DNA from: Gammaproteobacteria bacterium
GTDB taxonomy: Bacteria > Pseudomonadota > Gammaproteobacteria > JALTLT01
Reading direction: 5' to 3'
Assembly (NCBI GenBank): GCA_027001815.1
Contig: JALTLT010000025.1
Coordinates: forward strand, 1 to 8,185
DNA length: 8,185 bases
Part shown: positions 1 to 5,735 of the stretch, piece by piece
Position numbering within the stretch: the first letter of the stretch is position 1
Layout of the letters: each line of letters begins with the position of its first letter
Translations under genes and position numbers: made by a program
The notes under the pieces: generated by a model
What the model was told of the DNA's origin: nothing
Databases searched by the model: none
Seen by the model: the letters and a program-made list of their open reading frames with translations, nothing else

Positions 1-20
1 GTGATCGCTACGATGCGCAT
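1..20 (-). CDS. bcsQ: Start of BcsQ (MinD/ParA-like ATPase of cellulose synthesis), 5' end only
   Basis: Only the first six codons are visible. An ATG at 20-18 opens a frame reading Met-Arg-Ile-Val-Ala-Ile, the hydrophobic beta-strand start expected just before a Walker A loop in MinD/ParA-type ATPases. A ribosome binding site AGGGAAG lies 7 bases upstream, inside bcsR, and the new frame overlaps the end of bcsR by 13 bases, which implies translational coupling. In E. coli bcsQ directly follows bcsR, and the two products form a complex that binds nucleotide and supports assembly of the synthase at the pole. The Walker A motif lies outside the window, so the identity is inferred from position, start signal and the six residues. 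Confidence 0.6.
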
Positions 21-268
21 CGCTCGTCTTCCCTGTTCTTCGATACCGTCGCCGGCGTGCCGGCTTCTCCCTCCACCTCGGCGAGCAGCGGCCAGCGCTG
101 CAGGATCGTCGCGATCGCGGCGCACTGGCCCAGTTCCCGGTAGTCGGAGAGATTCTCCACATGGCGGGAGAGGTGACGTACATCCTCGCCCGGCAGCCGG
201 TCACACGGCATCCGGTCCGGTTTCCCGGAATCGGGAGGCGGGAAGGGGGGGGTGGCCGAATCGGTCAT
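8..268 (-). CDS. bcsR: BcsR, small regulatory subunit of the cellulose synthase complex
   Basis: This is an 86-residue soluble protein. The diagnostic part is residues 55-64, ILQRWPLLAE, nearly the same as the LKRWPLLAE stretch near the C-terminus of E. coli BcsR (YhjR). The preceding acidic helix (about 28-54) also fits that family. BcsR partners BcsQ, stabilising it and helping recruit BcsE and the synthase. The protein is longer than E. coli BcsR (about 62 residues), with a proline-rich N-terminus (6-27) and a 20-residue charged tail after the motif. The start has a very strong ribosome binding site, GAGGAGG, which overlaps the bcsG stop codon. The gene begins 10 bases after bcsG ends. The tail codons double as the bcsQ ribosome binding site and start. 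Identification rests on the motif and on the position before a ParA-like start. Confidence 0.87.
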   Translation of the reverse strand: MTDSATPPFPPPDSGKPDRMPCDRLPGEDVRHLSRHVENLSDYRELGQCAAIATILQRWPLLAEVEGEAGTPATVSKNREDERCAS

Positions 269-278
269 GCGTGCCTCC

Positions 279-2051
279 TCATGGCGTCCCCTTGGGGTAG
301 GGGATCCACTCCTCCCCCTCCAGCCGCAGGTAGTAGGCCCCCCGGTGGCGCATCACCACCGTGCCCTCGTTCTCGGCCACGAAACGGGTCTCCGGCAGCC
401 CCTCGACGAGCGATGCCGGATCGTAGGCGCCGCTGGCGAACGGGTCGTCCTCGAGCAGTCTCGCCACCATGTGGGAGATGGCCAGATAGCTGGTGGGGGC
501 ATCCACGCGCACCTTCGCCCCGTCCCGCTTCAGGCCGGGGCCGATCACCCGGATACCCACCGGACCGAGGGTGATGGCGGGGCTGGGGATCTCGCGCAGA
601 CCGGAGATCTGCATGTGGTCGCCGCGTACCGCCGCGCCGTGTTCCGGTACCAGCACCACCACCACGTTGCGGCCCGATTTCTCCAGCGTGCGGAGGAAGC
701 GGTCGATGTCGTCCAGCAGCTTGCGCACCCGCAGCCGATAGTTCTCGAGGCTGTCGAGGTTGGCGCCGCGCCCGTTGAGACGGTTGCCGTCGTGGAGGCT
801 GATGGTGTTGTAGTAGGTGGCGGTGGGCCGTGTCCCCTCTTCCTGCCGCTGGCGCAGCCACTGGGCCAGCACGCTGTAGTCCTCGTAGATGGGCGAACCG
901 TCGAAGGCGCGCTGCTGGATGGGGGCGTTGCGGATCGGCATGGGTGGCGCGCGCAGATGTCCGCGTTCCTTCACCACCGTCAGGAAATCGTCGAAGTGGC
1001 CGTCGTGATTGAGCGCGAAACCGGGGTCGAAACCCGCCCGCGCAAGGCTCTCGAAGAGATAGCACTGACTCGGCGCGTCCCGGTAGAGCGCCTTGTGAGA
1101 GGGCTGGCCGCAGGTGGCCCGCAGCAGCCTCACCGCTGCCGGACCGCTGTAGCTGGCGGCGGTGTTGAAGTTGGTCAGGAGGACATCGAAGCTGGAGAAG
1201 AGGGGGTGATGTTCCAGTCCGGCCCACGCCAGGTCGTCCCACGAGATCGAGCAGACGTGGATGAAGAGGAGGTCGAAGGGGGGGATGTCCGCCGCCGGGA
1301 GAATCACCTGCCGCTCGGCCTCGCGGGTGTGGAAGGTGGAGAGCGCCTGGTCCAGCTCCTGCTGCAGGCCGCCACCGGTGCCGGCGGGTCGTGCCGCCGG
1401 CTCGAATGTCTCTCCGGAGAGGATCCGGACAGGGGCATCGAGATCGTCGAGACCCGGAGAGGCGGGAGGTGAGCCGGGGGGCTCCGGGCTCTGCAGGGCC
1501 AGGACCACCAGCGTGGTCATCACCAGTACGCCCACGCGCAGATAGCGCGATGCCAGCAGGTAGGTGGACCAGAGGATCACCAGCACCGCCACGACGCGTA
1601 GATCGATGAAGCGGGCCACCAGCTCGGCCAGGTAGCGGAGACTGAAACCGGCGATCTGGTCCATCTGCGAGAAGAGTCGCTCCACCGGCGGCAGCCAGGA
1701 GTCGTAGTAGAAGAGTGCGATTCCCGTCGGCACCGCCACGACGGCCCGCAGGAGTCGGGCGGGACGCGAACGGAGCGGCGCCAGCAGGAAGGCGGCGAAT
1801 GCCAGGTTCTCCAGGGCATGGAAGCCGATGTACTGCTTCCAGAAGAGGAACAGCTTGAAAATGAAATAGACGTTCCAGGACCCCAGACCACCACGCGGGG
1901 TGGAGGGGGCCCCCTTCACCCCTGTCTCGGGGTTCTCCACCGGCTCCTCTCCGGCGGGTGTCGGGCTCTCGCCGTCGCCGGCGGGTTGCGGATGCCAGTG
2001 ATGGATCCTGGCTCCCTCTTCCGGCGCGGCGGTGTCCTGGTTGCCGCTCAT
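279..2051 (-). CDS. bcsG: BcsG, cellulose phosphoethanolamine transferase
   Basis: This 590-residue inner-membrane protein transfers phosphoethanolamine from phosphatidylethanolamine to glucose units of nascent cellulose on the periplasmic side. It has a polar Pro/Glu-rich N-terminus (1-55), hydrophobic membrane segments between about 58 and 188, a Pro-rich linker (189-225), then an alkaline-phosphatase-superfamily domain (about 255-590). Judged against remembered E. coli BcsG, the zinc ligand Cys lies in HVCSISW (Cys267), the nucleophile Ser in SYSGPA (Ser302), and further metal/active-site residues in SLHDGN (His420) and VPEHG (Glu470, His471), so it looks catalytically intact. The end, EEWIPYPKGTP, matches the E. 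coli WVPYPQ terminus. The start at 2051 is chosen because it overlaps the bcsF stop as ATGA and has GAGGAAG 8 bases upstream; a longer in-frame start at 2210 would overlap most of bcsF. The N-terminal tail is longer than in E. coli. Confidence 0.97.
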   Translation of the reverse strand: MSGNQDTAAPEEGARIHHWHPQPAGDGESPTPAGEEPVENPETGVKGAPSTPRGGLGSWNVYFIFKLFLFWKQYIGFHALENLAFAAFLLAPLRSRPARLLRAVVAVPTGIALFYYDSWLPPVERLFSQMDQIAGFSLRYLAELVARFIDLRVVAVLVILWSTYLLASRYLRVGVLVMTTLVVLALQSPEPPGSPPASPGLDDLDAPVRILSGETFEPAARPAGTGGGLQQELDQALSTFHTREAERQVILPAADIPPFDLLFIHVCSISWDDLAWAGLEHHPLFSSFDVLLTNFNTAASYSGPAAVRLLRATCGQPSHKALYRDAPSQCYLFESLARAGFDPGFALNHDGHFDDFLTVVKERGHLRAPPMPIRNAPIQQRAFDGSPIYEDYSVLAQWLRQRQEEGTRPTATYYNTISLHDGNRLNGRGANLDSLENYRLRVRKLLDDIDRFLRTLEKSGRNVVVVLVPEHGAAVRGDHMQISGLREIPSPAITLGPVGIRVIGPGLKRDGAKVRVDAPTSYLAISHMVARLLEDDPFASGAYDPASLVEGLPETRFVAENEGTVVMRHRGAYYLRLEGEEWIPYPKGTP

Positions 2052-2248
2052 GGGGCGGTCTTCCTCGATGGGGTGGGGCGCGGGGCCTCCGATGGATCGG
2101 CAGGCCACCTCCGCAGAAGCTGCGGCTTCATCAGCCGCGTTCGATACCATTCGTTCAGCCATTGACCGGTCTCGCGCAGGAACAGACCGGCCACCGCGCC
2201 GGCCAGCCACGTGAGAGAGAGGACCAGAACCAGGCTTGCAATGTCCAT
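2048..2248 (-). CDS. bcsF: BcsF, small membrane anchor for BcsE/BcsG
   Basis: This 66-residue protein has one N-terminal transmembrane helix (about 3-24, Leu/Val/Ala-rich, with Trp14) followed by a basic cytoplasmic part (RTRLMKPQLLRR, 36-47) and a Pro-rich tail. Size, a single membrane span, and a basic segment with a Lys-Pro pair resemble E. coli BcsF (63 residues). Its place between bcsE and bcsG is diagnostic. In E. coli BcsF brings cytosolic BcsE to the membrane and links it to BcsG. Translation starts 6 bases after bcsE ends, with AGGGAT about 8 bases upstream inside the last codons of bcsE. Its stop overlaps the bcsG start by 4 bases. Sequence similarity alone would be weak; the call depends on topology and neighbours. 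Confidence 0.9.
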   Translation of the reverse strand: MDIASLVLVLSLTWLAGAVAGLFLRETGQWLNEWYRTRLMKPQLLRRWPADPSEAPRPTPSRKTAP

Positions 2249-2254
2249 GCCGTT

Positions 2255-3889
2255 CTATCCCTGGGCGCTGCGGCGGCGGAGGGGCGCGGGGCGTGCCCCC
2301 CCGTCGGGGGAGATCCGGGCGCGAGGATGGGTGTAGACGGCGGCACTCTCCTGCTCCGCTTCGGAGAGTGCGAGGGGAGAGAGGTCACTGAAATCGGGAA
2401 GCGGATCCGGTGTCTCGCGCAACAGCCGTAACGCCTCACGGATGTCGGAGGGAATGACGTTGCGTTCGTCCCACTCGAAGAGCTGGTCGGGAGGCATGAC
2501 GAAGAGATGGGAGAGCGCCGTGTCGATATCCGATTCGCGGCAGGCGTGCAGGAAGAGGTAGAGATTTTCGTGATCGGTGGTGCAGAAATCGCCTTCCCGC
2601 TTCGGTGCGCAGGCGCGTACCGCATCCGCCAGGGAGATGCCGGGCAGCGGTGCGAGACGGATCAGGGCATTGTGGATCTCCTGGTCGATGCCCAGTTCCA
2701 CCAGCCTCTCCACTTCCTCGATGAAGCGTGCGGGTACGAGGTATCCCTTTCCCTCCGGCTGCCGTTCCGCGGGATCCACGAGACTCTCGAGGGAACCGAT
2801 GGCGAGATGGTGGATCTCCAGACCGTGGAGTGCCTCGCAGATGCGGTAGAACGACGAAAATCCGGCGTCCCGCGGGACGATGGTCGTGATTCCGGCGCGC
2901 AGCAGGAGCTGTTCGTCCCGGTAGCGGATGGCCATCCCCCGCTCGCGGATCAGGAGCGGGATCTCGGCACCGAGTCCGTGACGCAGTCGGCTGACCGCCT
3001 GCAGCAGTTCCCTGGATCGTGTGCTCCTGTCGTGGTGGATCACCACACATCCGGCCAGGCCATCGCCCACCGCCTCCTCCAGGGCCCGCAATGATTCGAA
3101 GCCTCTCCATCGGGAGGGGAGCGTGGGGGCATCGTCGACCGCCCTCCTGGTGACGTAGACCGCCTTCTGCAGGGGGGTGGTGCTCACCGGGGTACCCCGC
3201 TGGAGGGGAGGCTCATCCTCCGCGGCGACCACTCCCTTCTCCCCGCTCCGGAAGTGGAAGCGGCGGCCGGCGACGGTCCGCTCGCGTTCGTGCCAGTGGG
3301 CGATCTCGAGGAGCGCGGTGCCGTCTCCTCCCTGGAGGATGGCCAGGCCGGCCAGGAGTTCGCGCCACCGGGGGATGGCGCCGAACATCAGGCTCAGGGG
3401 AGGGGAGAGGCTGTCCGCCACCAGGAGGATTGCCCAGTCCCGTAGCCGGGCCCGGTGCTGCAGCGCCTCCAGGCGCCGCTCGGGAGGGCCGCCCAGCCTC
3501 TCCAGCAGGGCGCCGGGGTTGTGCCAGACGATCAGTTGCGGACGCCGGGGAACGAGTCGCTCCGTTTCGTCGAGCAGTCGCCCCAGACGATGGCGGCGCC
3601 AGAGGGGGCGGGGGGAGAGCGAGGCGGGCTGAAGCACCGTCAGTCGTCCCTCGGTGATCGCCTCGAGGGCCTCCTCTCCCCGGGGAGCGTCGAACACCCT
3701 GGCGGGATCGGCGTCGGTGAGGAGGGAGACGTCGCCATCCGCCAGCGAAGCGAGGAGACTCTCGAGCACCACCCGCCGCGCCAGGGCCGGCGTCCCCCCC
3801 GAGAGCAGGTAGACCCTGCCCCTCCGGAGGGTGCCGAACTCCGGTGCGAGACCCTGGATGCCCAGGCTGCCACAGATCTCCGCCACCAT
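2255..3889 (-). CDS. bcsE: BcsE, c-di-GMP-binding regulator of cellulose secretion
   Basis: This is a 544-residue soluble protein, close in length to E. coli BcsE (523). It has a RecA/ATPase-like N-terminal domain (about 1-215), a degenerate receiver domain (about 240-355) and a GGDEF-like GIL domain (about 380-500). Two c-di-GMP contact motifs known from E. coli BcsE are present. RYRD (322-325) precedes EQLLLRAG, matching RATD-ERLLL. REGD (431-434) matches the RTGD I-site of the GIL domain, in the same setting before LYLFLHACRESDIDTALSHLF-like sequence (443-463). BcsE binds c-di-GMP, associates with BcsR/BcsQ and BcsA, and is tethered by BcsF to favour phosphoethanolamine cellulose. The ATG at 3889 has AGGGAGA about 10 bases upstream. 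The last 45 residues are basic and Pro-rich and probably disordered. It is the first gene of the bcs unit seen here and is preceded by a promoter-like region. Confidence 0.94.
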   Translation of the reverse strand: MVAEICGSLGIQGLAPEFGTLRRGRVYLLSGGTPALARRVVLESLLASLADGDVSLLTDADPARVFDAPRGEEALEAITEGRLTVLQPASLSPRPLWRRHRLGRLLDETERLVPRRPQLIVWHNPGALLERLGGPPERRLEALQHRARLRDWAILLVADSLSPPLSLMFGAIPRWRELLAGLAILQGGDGTALLEIAHWHERERTVAGRRFHFRSGEKGVVAAEDEPPLQRGTPVSTTPLQKAVYVTRRAVDDAPTLPSRWRGFESLRALEEAVGDGLAGCVVIHHDRSTRSRELLQAVSRLRHGLGAEIPLLIRERGMAIRYRDEQLLLRAGITTIVPRDAGFSSFYRICEALHGLEIHHLAIGSLESLVDPAERQPEGKGYLVPARFIEEVERLVELGIDQEIHNALIRLAPLPGISLADAVRACAPKREGDFCTTDHENLYLFLHACRESDIDTALSHLFVMPPDQLFEWDERNVIPSDIREALRLLRETPDPLPDFSDLSPLALSEAEQESAAVYTHPRARISPDGGARPAPLRRRSAQG

Positions 3890-3912
3890 GGTGTGAATTC
3901 TCCCTGGAAATT

Positions 3913-3940
3913 GTTGCTCTCGCCGTCGTTTAACGGCAAC
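3913..3940 (-). promoter_or_regulatory. Hairpin in the bcsE leader just upstream of the ribosome binding site
   Basis: Two partly exclusive stems can form. The inner one pairs GCCGT (3922-3926) with ACGGC (3933-3937) around a 6-base loop. The outer one pairs GTTGC (3913-3917) with GCAAC (3936-3940). They share bases 3936-3937. The structure ends a few bases before the bcsE ribosome binding site (AGGGAGA, near 3899-3905), so it could influence translation start. It has no T-run and is not a terminator for this strand. Function is inference only. Confidence 0.3.
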
Positions 3941-3997
3941 CGGCGCGATTTTTTGAAGGAAAGACGAAGGATGGCGCCCCCGGGGCGGGCGAATCAG

Positions 3998-4039
3998 GTT
4001 TTTTCATCTCCATCGCGGCGCACAATTTACTGAAAAAAC
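3998..4039. repeat. 9-base perfect inverted repeat flanking the bcsE -10
   Basis: GTTTTTTCA at 3998-4006 is repeated as its reverse complement TGAAAAAAC at 4031-4039, with 24 bases between. The arms are 33 bases apart centre to centre, about three helical turns, so they face the same side of the DNA. The proposed -10 element lies between the arms. It could be a looping or paired operator, or a stem in a longer transcript. A-tract composition makes chance occurrence more likely than for a mixed 9-mer. Confidence 0.4.
4021..4034 (-). promoter_or_regulatory. FleQ-box-like sequence overlapping the bcsE -10
   Basis: The minus strand reads TTCAGTAAATTGTG. The FleQ box recalled from Pseudomonas is GTCANTAAATTGAC; the core TCANTAAATTG is matched without a mismatch, and the three mismatches fall at the outer ends. 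FleQ is a c-di-GMP-responsive regulator of flagellar and exopolysaccharide genes, including cellulose genes in some pseudomonads. The site lies over the predicted -10, so binding would be expected to block initiation. That this organism has FleQ is not known from the window. Confidence 0.35.
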
Positions 4040-4052
4040 GAAGATTCTTCAA
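4024..4052 (-). promoter_or_regulatory. Candidate sigma70-type promoter for bcsE
   Basis: On the minus strand TTGAAG (4052-4047) serves as -35 and TAAATT (4029-4024) as -10, with an ideal 17-base spacer. Each hexamer matches consensus at four of six positions. Initiation would fall near 4016, giving a leader of roughly 125 bases before bcsE. The region is A+T-rich in a G+C-rich context, which supports a promoter but also raises the chance of random matches. No experimental start is known. Confidence 0.45.
4040..4050. repeat. Perfect short palindrome at the bcsE -35
   Basis: GAAGATTCTTC reads as two 5-base inverted arms around one central base. It covers most of the -35 hexamer and the adjoining spacer, a normal place for a repressor half-site pair. 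No specific regulator is recognised. Confidence 0.3.
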
Positions 4053-4116
4053 ATAACCTTGGAAACTTCACGCCAATTGAGCAATTACGGCAGGGAGGGG
4101 GTGTTTCGGATCTTCT

Positions 4117-4143
4117 CCTCTCCCGGTACCGGTCGGGGCGAGG
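4117..4143 (-). terminator. Hairpin-forming sequence downstream of nirN, weak terminator candidate
   Basis: The perfect 10-base palindrome CCGGTACCGG (4123-4132) is flanked by CCTC (4117-4120) and GAGG (4140-4143), so an imperfect longer stem is possible. It begins about 16 bases after the nirN stop codon. On the minus strand no T-run follows, so it does not meet the usual criteria for an intrinsic terminator. It may instead protect the 3' end of the nir mRNA, or mean nothing. Confidence 0.25.
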
Positions 4144-4159
4144 GGATGTGACGGAGGAG

Positions 4160-5731
4160 TCAGTGGCTGGTGCCGGTGGAGAGATGGGTCTTGTTCCAGA
4201 CGTTGTACTTGCCCGAGGGCTTCTTCATGGGGATCCGCTTGATCTCCTTCAGGGTGCGGGCGTCGTAGACCACCACCGCGCCGTCCATGTCCCAGATGCT
4301 CACCAGGGCGTAGCGGCCGTAGCGGTCGAACTCCACGTGGGCGGAGGTCTTGCCGGGGGCGGGGCGCAGGGTCTCCACGATCTCCAGTTTCTGCTTGTCG
4401 ATCACGTGCATGGCATCCCGGTCTGGGCCGAAGAAGACATCGACCCAGGCGTAGGGGCTCTTTTCGTGGCTGCGCATGAAGAAGCCGGGGCCGAGGGTGG
4501 TGATCTCCTTGATCGGCTTCCAGCTCTCCATGTCGATGATGCTCACCTTGCCCTCCTTGAGGTGGGGTGTGGCGAGTACCAGACGATCACCCACCCGCCA
4601 TGTGATGCCGGAACCGAGATGGGGCATGCCCCCCAGATCGAGGGTGGCCACGACCCTCCCCGAATCCAGGTCGAGCACCTGGCCCAGGCCGTCGCGGGAG
4701 GTGCCGATCAGGTGCCAGTAGTCGGGATCGAAGAAGAAGTCGTCCAGGAAGCCCTCCGCCCTGAAGCGGCGGACGGGGAACGGCGCGGTTTCGCCGAGGT
4801 CCCCGGAGTCGGCGCGATAGTCGTGGATCCACTGGCCGAAGCCGGCGGGAGGGGGGTTCTCCCAGGAGATCTCCCACACCTCCGGCAGATCCTTGAGGGC
4901 GGCGATGAAGCTCGCGCGGGGCGGGGCGCTGTAGACGGCGCTCACCCGTGAGGTGGTGCCGTCGCCCCCCTCGACGGGAATCACCTTGATGGGGTCGAGA
5001 TTGCGGCCGTCGAGGATCACCAGGGTGTGGGGCAGGTAGTTGGCCACCATCACGTAGCGGCCGTCCGGGGAGACGGCGATGTTGCGGGTGTTGATCCCGG
5101 CGCGGATCTCGGCGGTCACCCTCAGGTTCCAGAGGTCGAACTTGCTGATCCAGCCGTCACGCGAGGCGAAGAAGACGTAGCGTCCATCGGCGCTGTACTT
5201 GGGGCCTCCGTGGAGGGCGAAACGGGTCTTGAAGCGGAAGATGGGCTCCAGCCGGTCGCCGTCGAGGATGGTGGCGTGGTGGTCACCCAGTTCCACCACC
5301 ACGAAGAGGTTCCAGGGGTCGGCATCGAACACCGGACGGTCGGGAAGGCTGCCGTAGGGGTGGGGGACCGTCTGGCTGGCATCGATCTCGCGCATCCCCC
5401 AGGGAGGAAGCCGGTGCAGGGGGGTGAAGCGGTAGATGTATTGCACCAGCGCATCGATCTCGGTCGCGGAGAGCCGGTCGCCGAAGGCGGGCATCTGGGT
5501 GGCCGGCCGCCCCTCACGGATCACCCCTGCGGCCCGCTTGCGGGGCAGCCGCACCAGATTCTCCGGCAGCAGGGCGGGACCCATGGCGCCGAGGCGGTCG
5601 GGGCCGTGGCACTGGGCACAGTTCTGCTGGTAGAGAGAGGCCCCTTCGGCCGCTGCCGGCGGCTCCTCCGGGGGGGCACCGTGGGCCCCCGGAGCGAGCA
5701 GGAGGGCGACGAAGAGGGTGGCGAATCGCAT
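4160..5731 (-). CDS. nirN: NirN, periplasmic cytochrome c / d1-propeller protein of heme d1 maturation
   Basis: This 523-residue protein starts with a signal peptide (1-19, ending near AHGA). A c-type cytochrome domain follows, with the heme site CAQCH (38-42) and likely distal ligand Met80 in TQMPAFG. An eight-bladed d1-type propeller then runs from about 140 to the end. Propeller motifs include SPDGRY (221-226), MPHLGSG (His371), ATPHLK (His390) and the C-terminal GKYNVWNK...GTSH. NirN is reported to act as a dihydro-heme d1 dehydrogenase, introducing the acrylate double bond, and to interact with NirS and NirF. NirF lacks the cytochrome domain and has a different C-terminus as I recall it, and NirS ends differently, so NirN is the best fit. 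The start at 5731 is chosen for the signal peptide and its position 4 bases after nirJ; the same frame stays open far upstream without a start that makes sense. It is probably the last gene of the nir unit. Confidence 0.86.
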   Translation of the reverse strand: MRFATLFVALLLAPGAHGAPPEEPPAAAEGASLYQQNCAQCHGPDRLGAMGPALLPENLVRLPRKRAAGVIREGRPATQMPAFGDRLSATEIDALVQYIYRFTPLHRLPPWGMREIDASQTVPHPYGSLPDRPVFDADPWNLFVVVELGDHHATILDGDRLEPIFRFKTRFALHGGPKYSADGRYVFFASRDGWISKFDLWNLRVTAEIRAGINTRNIAVSPDGRYVMVANYLPHTLVILDGRNLDPIKVIPVEGGDGTTSRVSAVYSAPPRASFIAALKDLPEVWEISWENPPPAGFGQWIHDYRADSGDLGETAPFPVRRFRAEGFLDDFFFDPDYWHLIGTSRDGLGQVLDLDSGRVVATLDLGGMPHLGSGITWRVGDRLVLATPHLKEGKVSIIDMESWKPIKEITTLGPGFFMRSHEKSPYAWVDVFFGPDRDAMHVIDKQKLEIVETLRPAPGKTSAHVEFDRYGRYALVSIWDMDGAVVVYDARTLKEIKRIPMKKPSGKYNVWNKTHLSTGTSH

Positions 5732-5735
5732 CCCC

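Larger units (their letters stand above)
3890..4159. other. Intergenic region between nirN and bcsE
   Basis: This 270-base stretch is the only sizeable non-coding DNA in the window. It is markedly A+T-richer than the flanking genes, particularly 3990-4085. I see no convincing reading frame or structural RNA in it. It contains a promoter candidate, an inverted repeat and palindromes, and a leader hairpin, each listed separately. It probably separates the nir transcription unit from the bcs unit, although read-through from nirN cannot be excluded because no U-tract terminator follows nirN. Confidence 0.85.

Noticed and set aside
252..1472. Long open frame on the plus strand (about 400 codons) opposite bcsG.
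   Set aside because: It lies wholly antisense to the clear BcsG catalytic domain, its product is low-complexity and shows no family motif. G+C-rich DNA gives such frames by codon bias alone.
2052..2210. Earlier in-frame start for BcsG at 2210.
   Set aside because: It would overlap nearly all of bcsF; the start at 2051 has a good ribosome binding site and an ATGA coupling to bcsF.
3974..4004. GC-rich palindrome followed by six T on the plus strand, like an intrinsic terminator.
   Set aside because: No plus-strand gene precedes it; the stem leaves almost no loop, and 12 bases separate it from the T-run.
3890..4016. Possible c-di-GMP riboswitch in the bcsE leader.
   Set aside because: I could not find the conserved GEMM-I core or tetraloop-receptor pattern; only simple short stems are visible.
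3455..4033. Plus-strand open frame crossing the bcsE start into the intergenic region.
   Set aside because: Most of it is antisense to bcsE, no ribosome binding site is evident and the product resembles nothing.
4160..5731. Identity as the cd1 nitrite reductase NirS or as NirF.
   Set aside because: The C-terminus GKYNVWNK...GTSH differs from the NirS and NirF ends I recall. NirF has no CxxCH cytochrome domain, and the position after nirJ suits NirN.
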